Shown: positions 17,753-27,145 of the stretch, piece by piece
How the letters are laid out: each line of letters begins with the position of its first letter
Position numbering within the stretch: position 1 is the stretch's first letter
From: Granulosicoccus sp045110515
GTDB lineage: Bacteria; Pseudomonadota; Gammaproteobacteria; Granulosicoccales; Granulosicoccaceae
Direction: 5' to 3'
Length of the DNA stretch: 64,000 nucleotides
Assembly: GCA_045110515.1 (NCBI GenBank)
Contig: JBGCGD010000057.1
Span: 1-64,000, forward strand
Notes under the pieces: generated by a model
What the model was told of the DNA's origin: nothing
What the model saw: the letters and a program-made list of their open reading frames with translations, nothing else
Databases searched by the model: none
Made by a program: the position numbers and the translations under genes

Positions 17753-19276
17753 ATGTCCGCTAATCCATCGGTGCCATTGGCCGACGTGTCGGAGACCTCC
17801 GACATTGTCGTAGACCGGCAACAACGGCGGGAACGTTATGCAATAGCACTCCAGGCCATACTTCCCGAAGGGTCCATACTATCAACAGTCGAGCAGCTGC
17901 GTCCTTATGAATCTGACGGACTGACCGCGTTGAAAGCAACGCCACTGTTGGTGGTATTGCCCGATAGCATCGAGCAAATCCAGGCCATCATGCGCTGGGC
18001 GAAGAAGCATGAAGTGCCGGTTGTTGCGCGTGGTGCCGGGACTGGCCTGTCTGGAGGGGCGCTTCCTCACGAAGACGGCATCATTTTGGGGTTGGCCAAA
18101 TTCAACAAAATTCTGGAACTGAACGAAGAACTGGGTTTTGCTCGCGTACAACCTGGTGTTAGAAATCTGGCTATTTCCGATGCTGCTCGTCCCCATGGGC
18201 TTTATTACGCGCCAGATCCATCGTCACAAATTGCCTGCACGATTGGTGGCAACGTGGCTGAGAATTCCGGAGGCGTCCACTGTCTTAAGTATGGTCTGAC
18301 GGTTCACAATGTGCTGTCAGCGACGGTGGTGACTATCGACGGTGACATCATGACCTTTGGTGGTGATGGGCATGATAGTGAAGGTTACGACTTGCTGGCA
18401 TTACTCACAGGCTCGGAAGGCATGCTGGCCGTAACCGTCGAAGTGAAAGTCAAATTATTGCCTGTACCCCCGGTAGCAAAATTAGTGGTCGCAGCTTTTG
18501 ATAGTGTTGAGGCCGCCGGTGATGCTGTGGGTGAGGTAATTGCGGCGGGCATTATCCCTGCGGGACTGGAGCTTATGGATAAGCCTGCCATTATTGCCGC
18601 TGAGGCGTTTGCTAAATGCGGGTATCCCACGGATGCTGCAGCTTTGCTGTTGTGCGAACTCGATGGACTTGCCGAAGAAGTCGAAGCACAGGTTACGGGT
18701 GTGTCCGAGGTTTTTTCTCGTTGTTCGGTTTCGAGCTTGCACGTCGCTGAGAGCGAAGAAGAACGTTTATTACTGTGGAAAGGACGAAAATCTGCGTTTC
18801 CTGCGGTCGGCCGACTGGCTCCAGATTACTATTGCATTGACGGCACGATACCGCGCAAGCAGTTGTCATTCGTGCTGCAACGCATGGATGAGATGTCGGC
18901 TGAGTACGAGCTCCCGATAGCCAACGTTTTTCACGCAGGCGATGGCAATTTACATCCACTGATCATGTTTGACGCAGGCAAACCCGGTGAATTACACCGC
19001 ACAGAAGAACTTGGCAGCAAAATACTGCAATTGTGTGTTGAAGTGGGAGGAACCGTAACCGGGGAACATGGCGTGGGCGTCGAAAAGATTAATGAGATGT
19101 GTGTGCAGTTTGATGAAAACACACTAACGCAGTTTCATAGTGTGAAAGCTGCATTTGATCCGGACGGTTTACTTAATCCTGGAAAAGCGGTTCCCACGCT
19201 TCAGCGATGTGCAGAATTTGGAGCCATGCATGTACATCATGGAGAACTACCATTCCCAGAATTGGAACGATTTTAA
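17753..19276 (+). CDS. glcD: glycolate oxidase subunit GlcD (FAD-linked)
   Basis: FAD-binding catalytic subunit of glycolate oxidase, which converts glycolate to glyoxylate. It has 507 residues. The PCMH-type FAD domain shows VVARGAGTGLSGGALP and DPSSQIACTIGGNVAENSGG. The C-terminal domain has NVFHAGDGNLHP and GTVTGEHGVGVEK. A strong AGGAGG six bases before the ATG fixes the start. It is the first gene of glcDEF and has a HexR-like box upstream. Confidence 0.94.
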   Translation: MSANPSVPLADVSETSDIVVDRQQRRERYAIALQAILPEGSILSTVEQLRPYESDGLTALKATPLLVVLPDSIEQIQAIMRWAKKHEVPVVARGAGTGLSGGALPHEDGIILGLAKFNKILELNEELGFARVQPGVRNLAISDAARPHGLYYAPDPSSQIACTIGGNVAENSGGVHCLKYGLTVHNVLSATVVTIDGDIMTFGGDGHDSEGYDLLALLTGSEGMLAVTVEVKVKLLPVPPVAKLVVAAFDSVEAAGDAVGEVIAAGIIPAGLELMDKPAIIAAEAFAKCGYPTDAAALLLCELDGLAEEVEAQVTGVSEVFSRCSVSSLHVAESEEERLLLWKGRKSAFPAVGRLAPDYYCIDGTIPRKQLSFVLQRMDEMSAEYELPIANVFHAGDGNLHPLIMFDAGKPGELHRTEELGSKILQLCVEVGGTVTGEHGVGVEKINEMCVQFDENTLTQFHSVKAAFDPDGLLNPGKAVPTLQRCAEFGAMHVHHGELPFPELERF

Positions 19277-19291
19277 AGGCCAACTTAAAAC

Positions 19292-20416
19292 GTGACATCA
19301 AAAGATGACAGTGCTGCGCTACTCGAACGCGTAAACGAAGCCTGCCAAGGAAAGGCACCCTTGCGTATCGTAGGCGGTAATAGCAAAAAGTTTCTGGGCA
19401 ATGCGGTTGAAGAGGCACAAACAGAGCTCTCTATTGCGGGGCATACCGGAATCATTTCTTATGAACCGACTGAGCTTGTCGTAACCGTCAGAGCGGGGAC
19501 GCCTTTGAAAGAGCTCAATGAGGCTTTAAATAGTGCCGGGCAAATGCTCCCGTTTGAACCCCCTGAATTCGGAGGTAGCACCATTGGTGGTGTACTGGCC
19601 TGCGGATTATCCGGACCGCGTCGTCCATTCCTCGGATCTGCACGTGACTATGTGTTGGGTATGCGTGTCATTAACGGTCAAGCGCAGGATCTCTCCTTTG
19701 GCGGAGAGGTCATGAAGAACGTAGCAGGTTATGACGTTTCAAGGGTGCAAGTGGGGGCGTGGGGAACATTGGGCGTATTGCTCGACATGTCTATGAAGGT
19801 GCTGCCTAAACCCGTTAAGGAGCTAACGCTTCGACAGAGCAGTAAAGCTCATGCCAGTAATGAGTTCGCTGCACTATTGCGGCAACCTTTGCCATTGTCT
19901 GCAGCCATGCTTATTGACGATGCCCGGTATTTAAGACTTAGCGGTAGCGATACGGCTGTCGATGCTGCCGCTGCAAAGCTCGGTGGAGATATTGTCGATA
20001 ACGATGAGGCACTATGGGCATCCGTTAAGGATCACCGCCATGAGTTTTTCACGCAAGGCGTGCAAACTCATGGTGGTGATAAAGCGCTTTGGCGAATATC
20101 GGTTGCCGATTATGTGCCAAGCATCGATCTACAGGGAGAGTGGTTGTATGACTGGGCGGGGGCGCAGCGGTGGTTGAAAACAACCGAGACAGCTGAACAG
20201 ATTTACGATGTTGTTGCACGGCATGCAGGTCATGCCACGCGCTACAGTGCAAGTGACGATCCCTCGCAGCCTGCCTTCCAACCGGTAAAAGATCCGATGA
20301 GACGTTTGCAAAGTCGCGTTCGTGACAGTTTTGATCCCCATCGACTTTTCAATCGTGGTCGTTTTCACCCTGAATTCGACCATAGTGATGCGCCTTCTGG
20401 CGCGGTGAGTGTCTGA
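19292..20416 (+). CDS. glcE: glycolate oxidase subunit GlcE
   Basis: Second FAD-binding subunit of glycolate oxidase, 374 residues from GTG 19292. It has the shortened GlcD-like FAD-binding fold: LRIVGGNSKKFLG near the N-terminus, FGGSTIGGVLACGLSGPRR, and EVMKNVAGYDVSR. It lies 15 bases after glcD and three bases before glcF. Confidence 0.92.
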   Translation: MTSKDDSAALLERVNEACQGKAPLRIVGGNSKKFLGNAVEEAQTELSIAGHTGIISYEPTELVVTVRAGTPLKELNEALNSAGQMLPFEPPEFGGSTIGGVLACGLSGPRRPFLGSARDYVLGMRVINGQAQDLSFGGEVMKNVAGYDVSRVQVGAWGTLGVLLDMSMKVLPKPVKELTLRQSSKAHASNEFAALLRQPLPLSAAMLIDDARYLRLSGSDTAVDAAAAKLGGDIVDNDEALWASVKDHRHEFFTQGVQTHGGDKALWRISVADYVPSIDLQGEWLYDWAGAQRWLKTTETAEQIYDVVARHAGHATRYSASDDPSQPAFQPVKDPMRRLQSRVRDSFDPHRLFNRGRFHPEFDHSDAPSGAVSV

Positions 20417-20419
20417 GCT

Positions 20420-21676
20420 ATGCAAACTACGATAGCGCCTTCGCTGGCAAATGATCCTCGCGCCATTGCGGCTGCGGATGTCTTAAAGAAATGTGTCCAC
20501 TGTGGCTTTTGTCTGGCAACTTGCCCAACTTATAATTTGTTGGGAGATGAGCAGGATAGTCCCCGGGGAAGAATCTATCTCATCAAACAAGTAGTTGAAG
20601 GCCATGAACCCACCGAGGTGACGCGTACGCATCTGGACAGATGTCTTACGTGTCGCAACTGTGAGACGACTTGCCCATCCGGTGTCGAGTATGGTCATTT
20701 AGTGGATGCCGGTAGATCTCTGGTCGAGGATCGTGTTCCTCGATCAGGTAAAGCGGTTTGGTTACGCAAGCTAATTCTGTCGGTGTTGCCCTATTCAAAG
20801 CGTGTTGGGCCTCTGGTTAAAATGGGGCAGTGGGTGCGACCACTGATGCCAGCAAAATTAGCATCAAGCATTCCGATGCGACAAACAGTGCCGTGGGCTC
20901 CAAGAATTCAAACTCACCCCAGGACCATGTTGGTGCTGGATGGCTGCGTTCAGCCGTCGATGGCGCCAGCAACTAACGTCAGCGCTGCTCGAGTTCTCTC
21001 GGCTTTTGGAATATCACTAGAGAGCGTGAAATCGTCAGGTTGTTGTGGCGCTGTGCATTTTCATCTAAACGAGCAAGATAAAGCCCGGGACTTCATGAAA
21101 CAAAATATTGATGCCTGGTGGCCGTTTGTGGAACGTGGTTGCGAGGCAATTATCACCACAGCAAGCGGATGTGGTGTCATGGTTAAAGACTACGGGCACG
21201 TGTTAGCTGACGACCCGCAGTATGCCGAAAAAGCCAAAAAAATAAGCGAGCTTAGTTGCGATATCGTCGAAGCACTGAGCCAGGTGTTGTCAGGAGAAGA
21301 CGTTTCAAAATACAAGTCATCGTCGCTCGCTATGGGGAAAGTTGCCTATCATCCGCCTTGTACTCTGCAACATGGACAAAAACTGCCCCAGGCTGCTGAG
21401 ACTATCCTCTCTCGATTCGGATTCAAACTATCCCCAGTCGCCGATTCTCATACCTGCTGCGGTTCAGCGGGAACGTACTCCATTTTTCAGCCTGAGATAA
21501 GTCAACAATTAAGAGACAACAAGGTTGCCTCATTGCTGGCAGATGAGCCCGACATTATTGCGACAGCGAATATTGGATGTCAGTTACACATACAAGCCGG
21601 CAGTGGGCGGCGGGTCGTCCATTGGATTGAACTGTTAGATACCGTGATTACAGAATCTGAAGGAACAAGCCCTTAG
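20420..21676 (+). CDS. glcF: glycolate oxidase iron-sulfur subunit GlcF
   Basis: Iron-sulfur subunit that passes electrons from GlcDE to the respiratory chain. It has 418 residues. Two 4Fe-4S motifs are seen, KKCVHCGFCLATCPTYN and DRCLTCRNCETTCPSG, followed by two cysteine-rich CCG domains (SSGCCGAVHFHL and SHTCCGSAGTYS). It completes the glcDEF set. The next gene starts 69 bases downstream on the same strand. Confidence 0.94.
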   Translation: MQTTIAPSLANDPRAIAAADVLKKCVHCGFCLATCPTYNLLGDEQDSPRGRIYLIKQVVEGHEPTEVTRTHLDRCLTCRNCETTCPSGVEYGHLVDAGRSLVEDRVPRSGKAVWLRKLILSVLPYSKRVGPLVKMGQWVRPLMPAKLASSIPMRQTVPWAPRIQTHPRTMLVLDGCVQPSMAPATNVSAARVLSAFGISLESVKSSGCCGAVHFHLNEQDKARDFMKQNIDAWWPFVERGCEAIITTASGCGVMVKDYGHVLADDPQYAEKAKKISELSCDIVEALSQVLSGEDVSKYKSSSLAMGKVAYHPPCTLQHGQKLPQAAETILSRFGFKLSPVADSHTCCGSAGTYSIFQPEISQQLRDNKVASLLADEPDIIATANIGCQLHIQAGSGRRVVHWIELLDTVITESEGTSP

Positions 21677-21745
21677 ATTCCGATTAATAGCGTTTCCGGT
21701 TACTATATTTCATAGCACTTTATTTAGAGTTTCCATTCCAGAGTT

Positions 21746-23455
21746 ATGCGTCAATATCATCATATCGAGTTGTCTACCCGTCAAATTCGCACTGAAGATC
21801 TCGAAGGTGAGGCTATCGTGCGTGCCGGGCGTTACCTTATAGCAAAGACACTAACCGATGCCGGATTAGGTGATGTAGACCCGCTCTCGGGAGCCAACCC
21901 ACTTATATTTTCAGCGGGCCCCTTTGCGGGGACCAACTTCTCCAATGCCAACAGGGTCAGTGTTGGGTGTAAAAGTCCACTTACTTTAGGGGTCAAAGAG
22001 GCCAACGGTGGGGGCACATTTGCCTTTGCTATGGGGCAGCTGAAGATAGCGGGTATTACGCTCAACGGTGTGGCTGATGACTGGACTATCATTCATTTTG
22101 GTAAAGAGGGTCTGATTGAATTTCACGACGCATCAGAATTTCTCGGTATGGGCAACTTTGAAACAGCGGAAAAGCTGCACGAACGCTTTGGTAAAAAAGT
22201 CAGCCTGGGACTGTGTGGTCCGGTTGGTGAATACCAGGGCTTACTCTCAGGAATTGCATTTAGTGACGTTGATTTACGGCCTAGTCGTCTAGCTGCCCGT
22301 GGCGGTGTGGGTGCTGTTATGGGTTCGAAAAAAGTGAAGGCTATTGTCATCGACCTCGATCGTATGCCACCGTTGCACGAGCGCAAGAAAGTCATGGGCG
22401 CGGTCAAACAATACCGAAAAATGCTCGATGCAGAGCCCGCTATCCAGGCTTTTCAACAAACCGGTACCGCAATGGTTGCCGACTACACCAATCATGTCGG
22501 CGGTATCCCTGTAAGGAATTTTACCGCGGGTCAGGCAGTGGATACAGAAACCGGGCCCTTTAAGCTGGGTGGAGATTTCTTAAGAGAGCAGAATATCGCC
22601 CGTGGTGGTGAGCAAACTCATGCTTGTATGCCTGGTTGTATCATTCAATGCAGTAACGTATATGCCGATGAAAACGGCAACGAGGTGGTATCACCAATTG
22701 AATACGAAACTATCGGTTTGCTGGGCACGAACTGCGGACTGAGCGACCCCGATGATCTTGCTAAATTGAATTACGAAGCAAATGATTTAGGTATCGATAC
22801 TATTGAGCTTGGCGGTACGATCGGTGTATTGATGGATTCAGGCCGCGGCAAATTCGGTGATGTCGAGTACATGCACTCGGTACTTGATGGCATTCGCCAT
22901 GGCACGGAAGAGGGTAAGTTGTATGCAATGGGTACAGCGCGAGTGGGCGAAGCCTTGGGAGTTGAACGCGTGCCCGTCATCAAGCGTCAGGCGATCAGTG
23001 CTTACGATCCACGTGTTATCGAAGTGACGGGGCTCACAATGATGATGACGGCGCAAGGGGCTGATCACACAGCCGGGAATCTACCCTCATACGACAGTAA
23101 AGACAAAACCACTGAGGAGTTGGTGGCTGTCAGTCTCGACATGCAGGCAATGTGCGCAGCCGTTGATTCACTGGGTCTTTGTGTGTTCGGTCGTTCCGTG
23201 ACCAACGAACATGTCGACTTTATTGTTCAAGCTATCAATGATGCACATGGCGTAGAGCTGCCTGAGAGTTTCTTTGTACAGTTAGGAAAAGAGACCTTAA
23301 AACTAGAAGATGAGTTTAATCGTTCTGCGGGATTCACTGACAGTGACGACGAACTACCCGAATTTTTCTATAAAGAACATCTACCACCCAGTGATCGTGC
23401 AGCACGATTCCACACCGCTGAGGTTAATGACGCTGCCGCGAAATGGTGGAGCTAA
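21746..23455 (+). CDS. aldehyde:ferredoxin oxidoreductase family protein
   Basis: Tungsto/molybdopterin oxidoreductase of the AOR family, 569 residues. The N-terminal domain has SAGPFAGTNFSNANR and ARGGVGAVMGSKKVKAI, typical of pterin-cofactor binding. Four candidate 4Fe-4S cysteines are present: C294, C298, C302 and C479. The first three are spaced CxxxCxxxC rather than the CxxCxxxC I expect for characterised AORs. The reading frame is intact, so this is not a frameshift. No ferredoxin, AOR small subunit or cofactor gene is adjacent. It may be cotranscribed with glcDEF. The substrate is unknown. Confidence 0.87.
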   Translation: MRQYHHIELSTRQIRTEDLEGEAIVRAGRYLIAKTLTDAGLGDVDPLSGANPLIFSAGPFAGTNFSNANRVSVGCKSPLTLGVKEANGGGTFAFAMGQLKIAGITLNGVADDWTIIHFGKEGLIEFHDASEFLGMGNFETAEKLHERFGKKVSLGLCGPVGEYQGLLSGIAFSDVDLRPSRLAARGGVGAVMGSKKVKAIVIDLDRMPPLHERKKVMGAVKQYRKMLDAEPAIQAFQQTGTAMVADYTNHVGGIPVRNFTAGQAVDTETGPFKLGGDFLREQNIARGGEQTHACMPGCIIQCSNVYADENGNEVVSPIEYETIGLLGTNCGLSDPDDLAKLNYEANDLGIDTIELGGTIGVLMDSGRGKFGDVEYMHSVLDGIRHGTEEGKLYAMGTARVGEALGVERVPVIKRQAISAYDPRVIEVTGLTMMMTAQGADHTAGNLPSYDSKDKTTEELVAVSLDMQAMCAAVDSLGLCVFGRSVTNEHVDFIVQAINDAHGVELPESFFVQLGKETLKLEDEFNRSAGFTDSDDELPEFFYKEHLPPSDRAARFHTAEVNDAAAKWWS

Positions 23456-23503
23456 GGTTAACTACTGAAGAACAGGAGAGTTAAACGTGTTGCTCGGATT
23501 AGT

Positions 23504-25555
23504 CTATGCGGCTGACCGAGTTTCACCACTATCGGTAAAACACTTATCCATCAGGTAGAGCGTGATCTCTTCCACCGGCAAGGGCTTGCTGAAATAGAAA
23601 CCTTGCAACTGGTCACAGCCCCTGGAAATCAACCAGTCTGCTTGAACGGAGTTTTCAACACCTTCAGCAACTACGGTCAGACCCAGTACCTTCCCGATGT
23701 TTAAAATGGTACCCATAAGCATCGATCGCTTTTGATCAGCCAAAAATATACGGTCTATTTTCATGACGTCCAGTGGGTATTTTTGCAAGTAGGCAAGGTT
23801 GGAAAAGCCTGTTCCAAAGTCATCAAGGGCTAGCGTGATACCCATACTGCTCAATTGTTGAAGCGTTGCTTGTATCTGGTCGGTATCACCCAAGAGCATG
23901 GACTCGGTAATCTCAAGTTCTACCCTGTCAGGGTCGCAGCCGCTGACTTTTAGTGCTCCAGAAACGTGCTCAACAAGATCACCATTGTGAAATTGTTGTG
24001 CAGAAATATTGATAGCCATGGGTAATGTTCGACCGGCGTCATGCCATTCACGTTGTTGCTTCATTGCCGTTTCTAGTACCCATCGACCAATAGCAGAAAT
24101 ATGATTGGTCTCTTCGGCAATGCGAATAAACTCTTCGGGCGGAATCATTCCGCGTTCTGGGTGATTCCAACGAAGTAGGGCCTCAACTCCGGCAACCGAT
24201 AAATCCTGACAAGAAACCTTGGGCTGGTAGTATATTTCTAGTTGATTCTCTTCCAGCGCGGTAATTAAATCGTTCTCGAGTGTTAGTCGTTTTTTGGAAG
24301 AGTCGGAATGTGATTTTGTCATTTGCGCATCGAAGAAGCAGTAGCCGGAATGCTCCGCTTTAGCCAGATACATCGCAGCGTCTGCATGCTCTAGCACCTC
24401 TGTTATCGATTTTCCATCAGCCGGATACGTGCAAATTCCGATGCTGGGTCTGATGCGTAATTTTTGATCGGCAATATTGGCGGGCTTGCTCATGTCGTTC
24501 AAAATGTTTTCTGCCTGTTCGGTTAGTTCATCATATCCGGCTATGCCATCGAAAATAACAACAAACTCATCGCCTCCTAGTCGATAGACATTTCCCGTTT
24601 CACCCACAGAATGTCTTAGCCGGTTTGCGACTTCGATAAGAAGCTCATCACCGGCAGCGTGCCCCAGTGAATCATTAATGATTTTAAAGCGGTCTAGATC
24701 TAAGAAGAACAGTCCGAATTCAGTTTCGTGTTTGTCACTGGTTTTTCGGTAAGTGAGTTTTCGTAAAAACGCGCTCATTGCGGCGCGATTTGGTAGTGAT
24801 GTTAGCGAGTCTTTCTGAGCTAAGTCTTTCGCTCTTTGCTCGGAGACGTGCCAGCGTGACGAGTTATTCGCTGTCATTAGTACCGAAAAACCAGTGTCAG
24901 TGGCTGCGGTAATTTTCTTTAAGCTGACCGTATGCCAGCACGAGCCATGGCGCGTTTTTAATTCCTGCTCGACTTGCACTTCGCGTTTGTTGCGTAAGCT
25001 TTTGAGTAGTGTTTCACTAGCCGTGGGGTCGCTAAAGACTTCACTAAAGGTCAGGCTTGTTTCGGGGAGGTCCCGTAAGGCGGCAGCGTTTCGATAGGTT
25101 AATTGGTTGTTGGCATCAAACAACATAAATATCGTGTCAGTATGGTTTAACGAGGTCGCCTCTATTGAGGTTTCAATTTTGTTAAACGACTCTTCCGATA
25201 ATACGCGAAAAGTGACAACCTCAATTTGATGAGTATCTACTTGAGATTCAACTCTGACCGTCGTTACTACTTCCGCAGGTTGCGAGATCCGGTTGGGACA
25301 TCGAATAACTCTGGGCTCTTCTAGGTTATCAAGTGTTCTAAAAAAACCTCGCCATTCCGACTTTTTTCGTAAATTCAGTTCGGACATGAAATCTTGAGCG
25401 CTTGATACATCAGGCTGCGTGATACCCCAGAACCGCAGCCCCGCATCATTTGCCCACAGCAATGTGGTGAAGTTTTGGTCCATGATCCAAGTCGGCGAAT
25501 GTATATTCGACAAAGAGAGGACGCAATCGCTTTCGTTGATATCGAAATGAGACAA
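23504..25555 (-). CDS. PAS-GGDEF-EAL cyclic-di-GMP signalling protein
   Basis: Signalling protein of 683 residues from a TTG start. Two PAS-like segments occupy about residues 20-230. The GGDEF domain (about 250-410) has an intact RLGGDEFVVIF, so diguanylate cyclase activity is possible. The EAL domain (about 430-670) retains VEALLRW, ELEITES, ALDDFGTGFSNLAYL and VAEGVEN, so phosphodiesterase activity is also possible. No transmembrane helices were seen, so sensing is probably cytoplasmic. It is convergent with the AOR gene. Which activity dominates cannot be told. Confidence 0.92.
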   Translation of the reverse strand: MSHFDINESDCVLSLSNIHSPTWIMDQNFTTLLWANDAGLRFWGITQPDVSSAQDFMSELNLRKKSEWRGFFRTLDNLEEPRVIRCPNRISQPAEVVTTVRVESQVDTHQIEVVTFRVLSEESFNKIETSIEATSLNHTDTIFMLFDANNQLTYRNAAALRDLPETSLTFSEVFSDPTASETLLKSLRNKREVQVEQELKTRHGSCWHTVSLKKITAATDTGFSVLMTANNSSRWHVSEQRAKDLAQKDSLTSLPNRAAMSAFLRKLTYRKTSDKHETEFGLFFLDLDRFKIINDSLGHAAGDELLIEVANRLRHSVGETGNVYRLGGDEFVVIFDGIAGYDELTEQAENILNDMSKPANIADQKLRIRPSIGICTYPADGKSITEVLEHADAAMYLAKAEHSGYCFFDAQMTKSHSDSSKKRLTLENDLITALEENQLEIYYQPKVSCQDLSVAGVEALLRWNHPERGMIPPEEFIRIAEETNHISAIGRWVLETAMKQQREWHDAGRTLPMAINISAQQFHNGDLVEHVSGALKVSGCDPDRVELEITESMLLGDTDQIQATLQQLSSMGITLALDDFGTGFSNLAYLQKYPLDVMKIDRIFLADQKRSMLMGTILNIGKVLGLTVVAEGVENSVQADWLISRGCDQLQGFYFSKPLPVEEITLYLMDKCFTDSGETRSAA

Positions 25556-25999
25556 GATAACTCGCGTGTCAGAAAACCGAGAGACGTTATTTCTGGTTTC
25601 ACGAATTATGCAAATTAGTCTTATAACAACCTCGTGTTTAACCTATTCGGTGACGTATCAGTCTAATGTGTAGGAGGGTTAACAGATAAGTGAGAATCGT
25701 GTAGGGGTAATTCGTGAAACGTGTTCATCGCCTGGAGTCATATGAACCAAAATCGTGCACGACGATAAATGCTAAGAACTCGGTTAAATAGGTTTTTAAA
25801 ACGCCCCCTTAATTTATCAAATTGTCCCGCATGCGTGAGTAAATGCGTCAGCGTTCTGACTTTTCAGTTTGCTCACCCAGTGTGGAATTTCAATGACCGT
25901 CTTATGAGAACCAGTCGGAAAAGGGCGGCAACAGCTCATGTTAACTTCTCCATCACTCCGGGACATACCCGGGTTACTATATTGTATGGAGTTGTCTCA
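25556..25999. other. intergenic region upstream of the RMF-like gene
   Basis: About 440 bases between the divergent GGDEF-EAL and RMF-like genes. An open frame from 25769 runs into the RMF-like gene, but its residues 1-77 look like translated non-coding sequence. A short dyad (CCGGG, five bases, CCCGG) lies at 25958-25972, 28 bases before the gene start. Promoters for both genes should lie here, but I could not place them. Confidence 0.4.
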
Positions 26000-26224
26000 A
26001 TGAAGCGTACGTTTGATTTCGTCGGTTTGAACACGGTTATATCCGAAGCCTTCAAGCCCATGCATCAGGTCACCCCTGCGTTAGCTCGCAAGGCTGGAAT
26101 GGATGCAGGAATTAAAGGCACTACGCCTTCTAACTGCCACCATTCGTATTTTGCAGATGAAGAGTTGGAAAGTGAGTGGTACCGCGGTTATCGAATGGGT
26201 AAACAAAATCGCGAAGAAGCGTAG
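26000..26224 (+). CDS. ribosome modulation factor-like small protein
   Basis: A 74-residue protein whose residues 28-74 resemble RMF (PF04957). It shows the pattern A-KAGMDAGIKG, a short Cys-His segment (SNCHHSY), then SEWYRGYRMG, matching the GYQAGI-G and SQWLGGWR elements of E. coli RMF. RMF dimerises 70S ribosomes in stationary phase. The start at 26000 is fixed by GGAG eight bases upstream. It is longer than E. coli RMF at the N-terminus. A Rho-independent terminator follows at 26239-26267, so it is monocistronic. A CrpP-type relative is the alternative. The assignment is by eye. Confidence 0.65.
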   Translation: MKRTFDFVGLNTVISEAFKPMHQVTPALARKAGMDAGIKGTTPSNCHHSYFADEELESEWYRGYRMGKQNREEA

Positions 26225-26238
26225 TATTTAGACTGGAT

Positions 26239-26267
26239 AGATCAAAGGATTGATCTGACGTTTTTTT
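26239..26267 (+). terminator. Rho-independent terminator after the RMF-like gene
   Basis: A 7-bp stem (AGATCAA/TTGATCT) with loop AGGA is followed, after GACG, by seven T residues at 26261-26267. It lies 15 bases after the stop codon. Confidence 0.6.
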
Positions 26268-26333
26268 CCAGCTGAATCCACATATCAGCTGAAGGCTGCC
26301 CACAAACACGGGGACGCGGTGTAAAATTACGGC

Positions 26334-26684
26334 ATGAGCTGCATGGATCTAAGTGACGCCGACATACTTAAAATTGCTGAGCCGATGATGGATGACGTCA
26401 TGCTCGGAGTATCGCGGCGCGATTACCGATTACATTCCACCCACTTTTCTGTCAGTTTGAAAAGCGTGCTTGGAAGTGAAGAGTTTCTCGAAGCCTGCGA
26501 CCAGAGAGAGCGTGACTGGGGCCTTCCCGAGCATCGTGAGTTAATCACTATATTTCGGAAAGAGAAATCCTTCACGCTGATATGGAATCAAATTTATTCT
26601 AAAACCCACGGACAGGTTGTCGCCATGTTAACTATCGCAGTTAAGGGTGGGCGATATTTTGTAGACTACGTGCTGCTCCATTAA
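26334..26684 (+). CDS. hypothetical protein, possibly NTF2-like fold
   Basis: A 116-residue soluble protein that I do not recognise. It has an acidic N-terminal helix region (LSDADILKIAEPMMDDVM) and ends with alternating strand-like segments (VVAMLTIAVKGGRYFVDYVLL), a layout often seen in NTF2-like or cystatin-like folds. No signal peptide or transmembrane segment is present. It stands alone between the RMF-like gene and a convergent small membrane protein gene. The codon use looks like that of its neighbours. Confidence 0.65.
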   Translation: MSCMDLSDADILKIAEPMMDDVMLGVSRRDYRLHSTHFSVSLKSVLGSEEFLEACDQRERDWGLPEHRELITIFRKEKSFTLIWNQIYSKTHGQVVAMLTIAVKGGRYFVDYVLLH

Positions 26685-26719
26685 AAGCCGGGCAAGCTTA
26701 AAAGCCGGGAAAGCGATAC

Positions 26720-27022
26720 TCAATTGCCCGTGGCCAAGTCAAATTTCTGGCAAAGGTACTGTAGTACGTCATTGTCAACGCCGGGCGCCATCTCTTTTAA
26801 ATCATCCAGGGTGAGGTTGTTCAGGGCCGGAAGATCATAGGGCGAGTGCTCAAATCCGTAGGCGATAGAAGCAGCGCCAACACTTGCGACCAACACCCAC
26901 AGTAAAAGCTTCAAGCTGCTTTTCACAATTTTCAGTATGCTGATACAGACTAAAACTGCCCCTACGGCCATCATTATACCGTTGGCGTGTTCGTATCGCA
27001 GAAACTCTTGCCAGTACTCCAT
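26720..27022 (-). CDS. hypothetical small membrane protein
   Basis: A 100-residue protein with two hydrophobic segments (about residues 15-30 and 36-57) followed by a soluble C-terminal tail (LNNLTLDDLKEMAPG and beyond). No family is recognised. It is divergent from dsbB, with 123 bases between the two starts, and converges on the unknown gene at 26334. Confidence 0.6.
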   Translation of the reverse strand: MEYWQEFLRYEHANGIMMAVGAVLVCISILKIVKSSLKLLLWVLVASVGAASIAYGFEHSPYDLPALNNLTLDDLKEMAPGVDNDVLQYLCQKFDLATGN

Positions 27023-27145
27023 GCCTTCTACTCCGCTTTCGTGTCAGTGGCAGAGTGTACCGTAGCTGATCCATCGGCGAATCTGCAACGGTTTGCATCG
27101 AATTTGCTAAGCTTTAAGGCCACCGACCTTATCCAACCAGCATCA

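Noticed and set aside
21746..23455. Frameshift as the cause of the CxxxCxxxC spacing in the AOR gene
   Set aside because: The frame is intact and sequence on both sides of the cysteines matches the family in the same frame.
25958..25972. CCGGG/CCCGG dyad as an operator
   Set aside because: Five-base arms are too short to stand out from chance without supporting promoter elements.
25769..25999. N-terminal extension of the RMF-like gene
   Set aside because: The frame is open, but the residues look random and cysteine/arginine-rich, there is no ribosome-binding site, and ATG 26000 has a good GGAG.
26987..27145. Upstream extension of dsbB
   Set aside because: It would overlap the divergent gene's start and adds no DsbB-like sequence; ATG 27146 gives the normal N-terminus.
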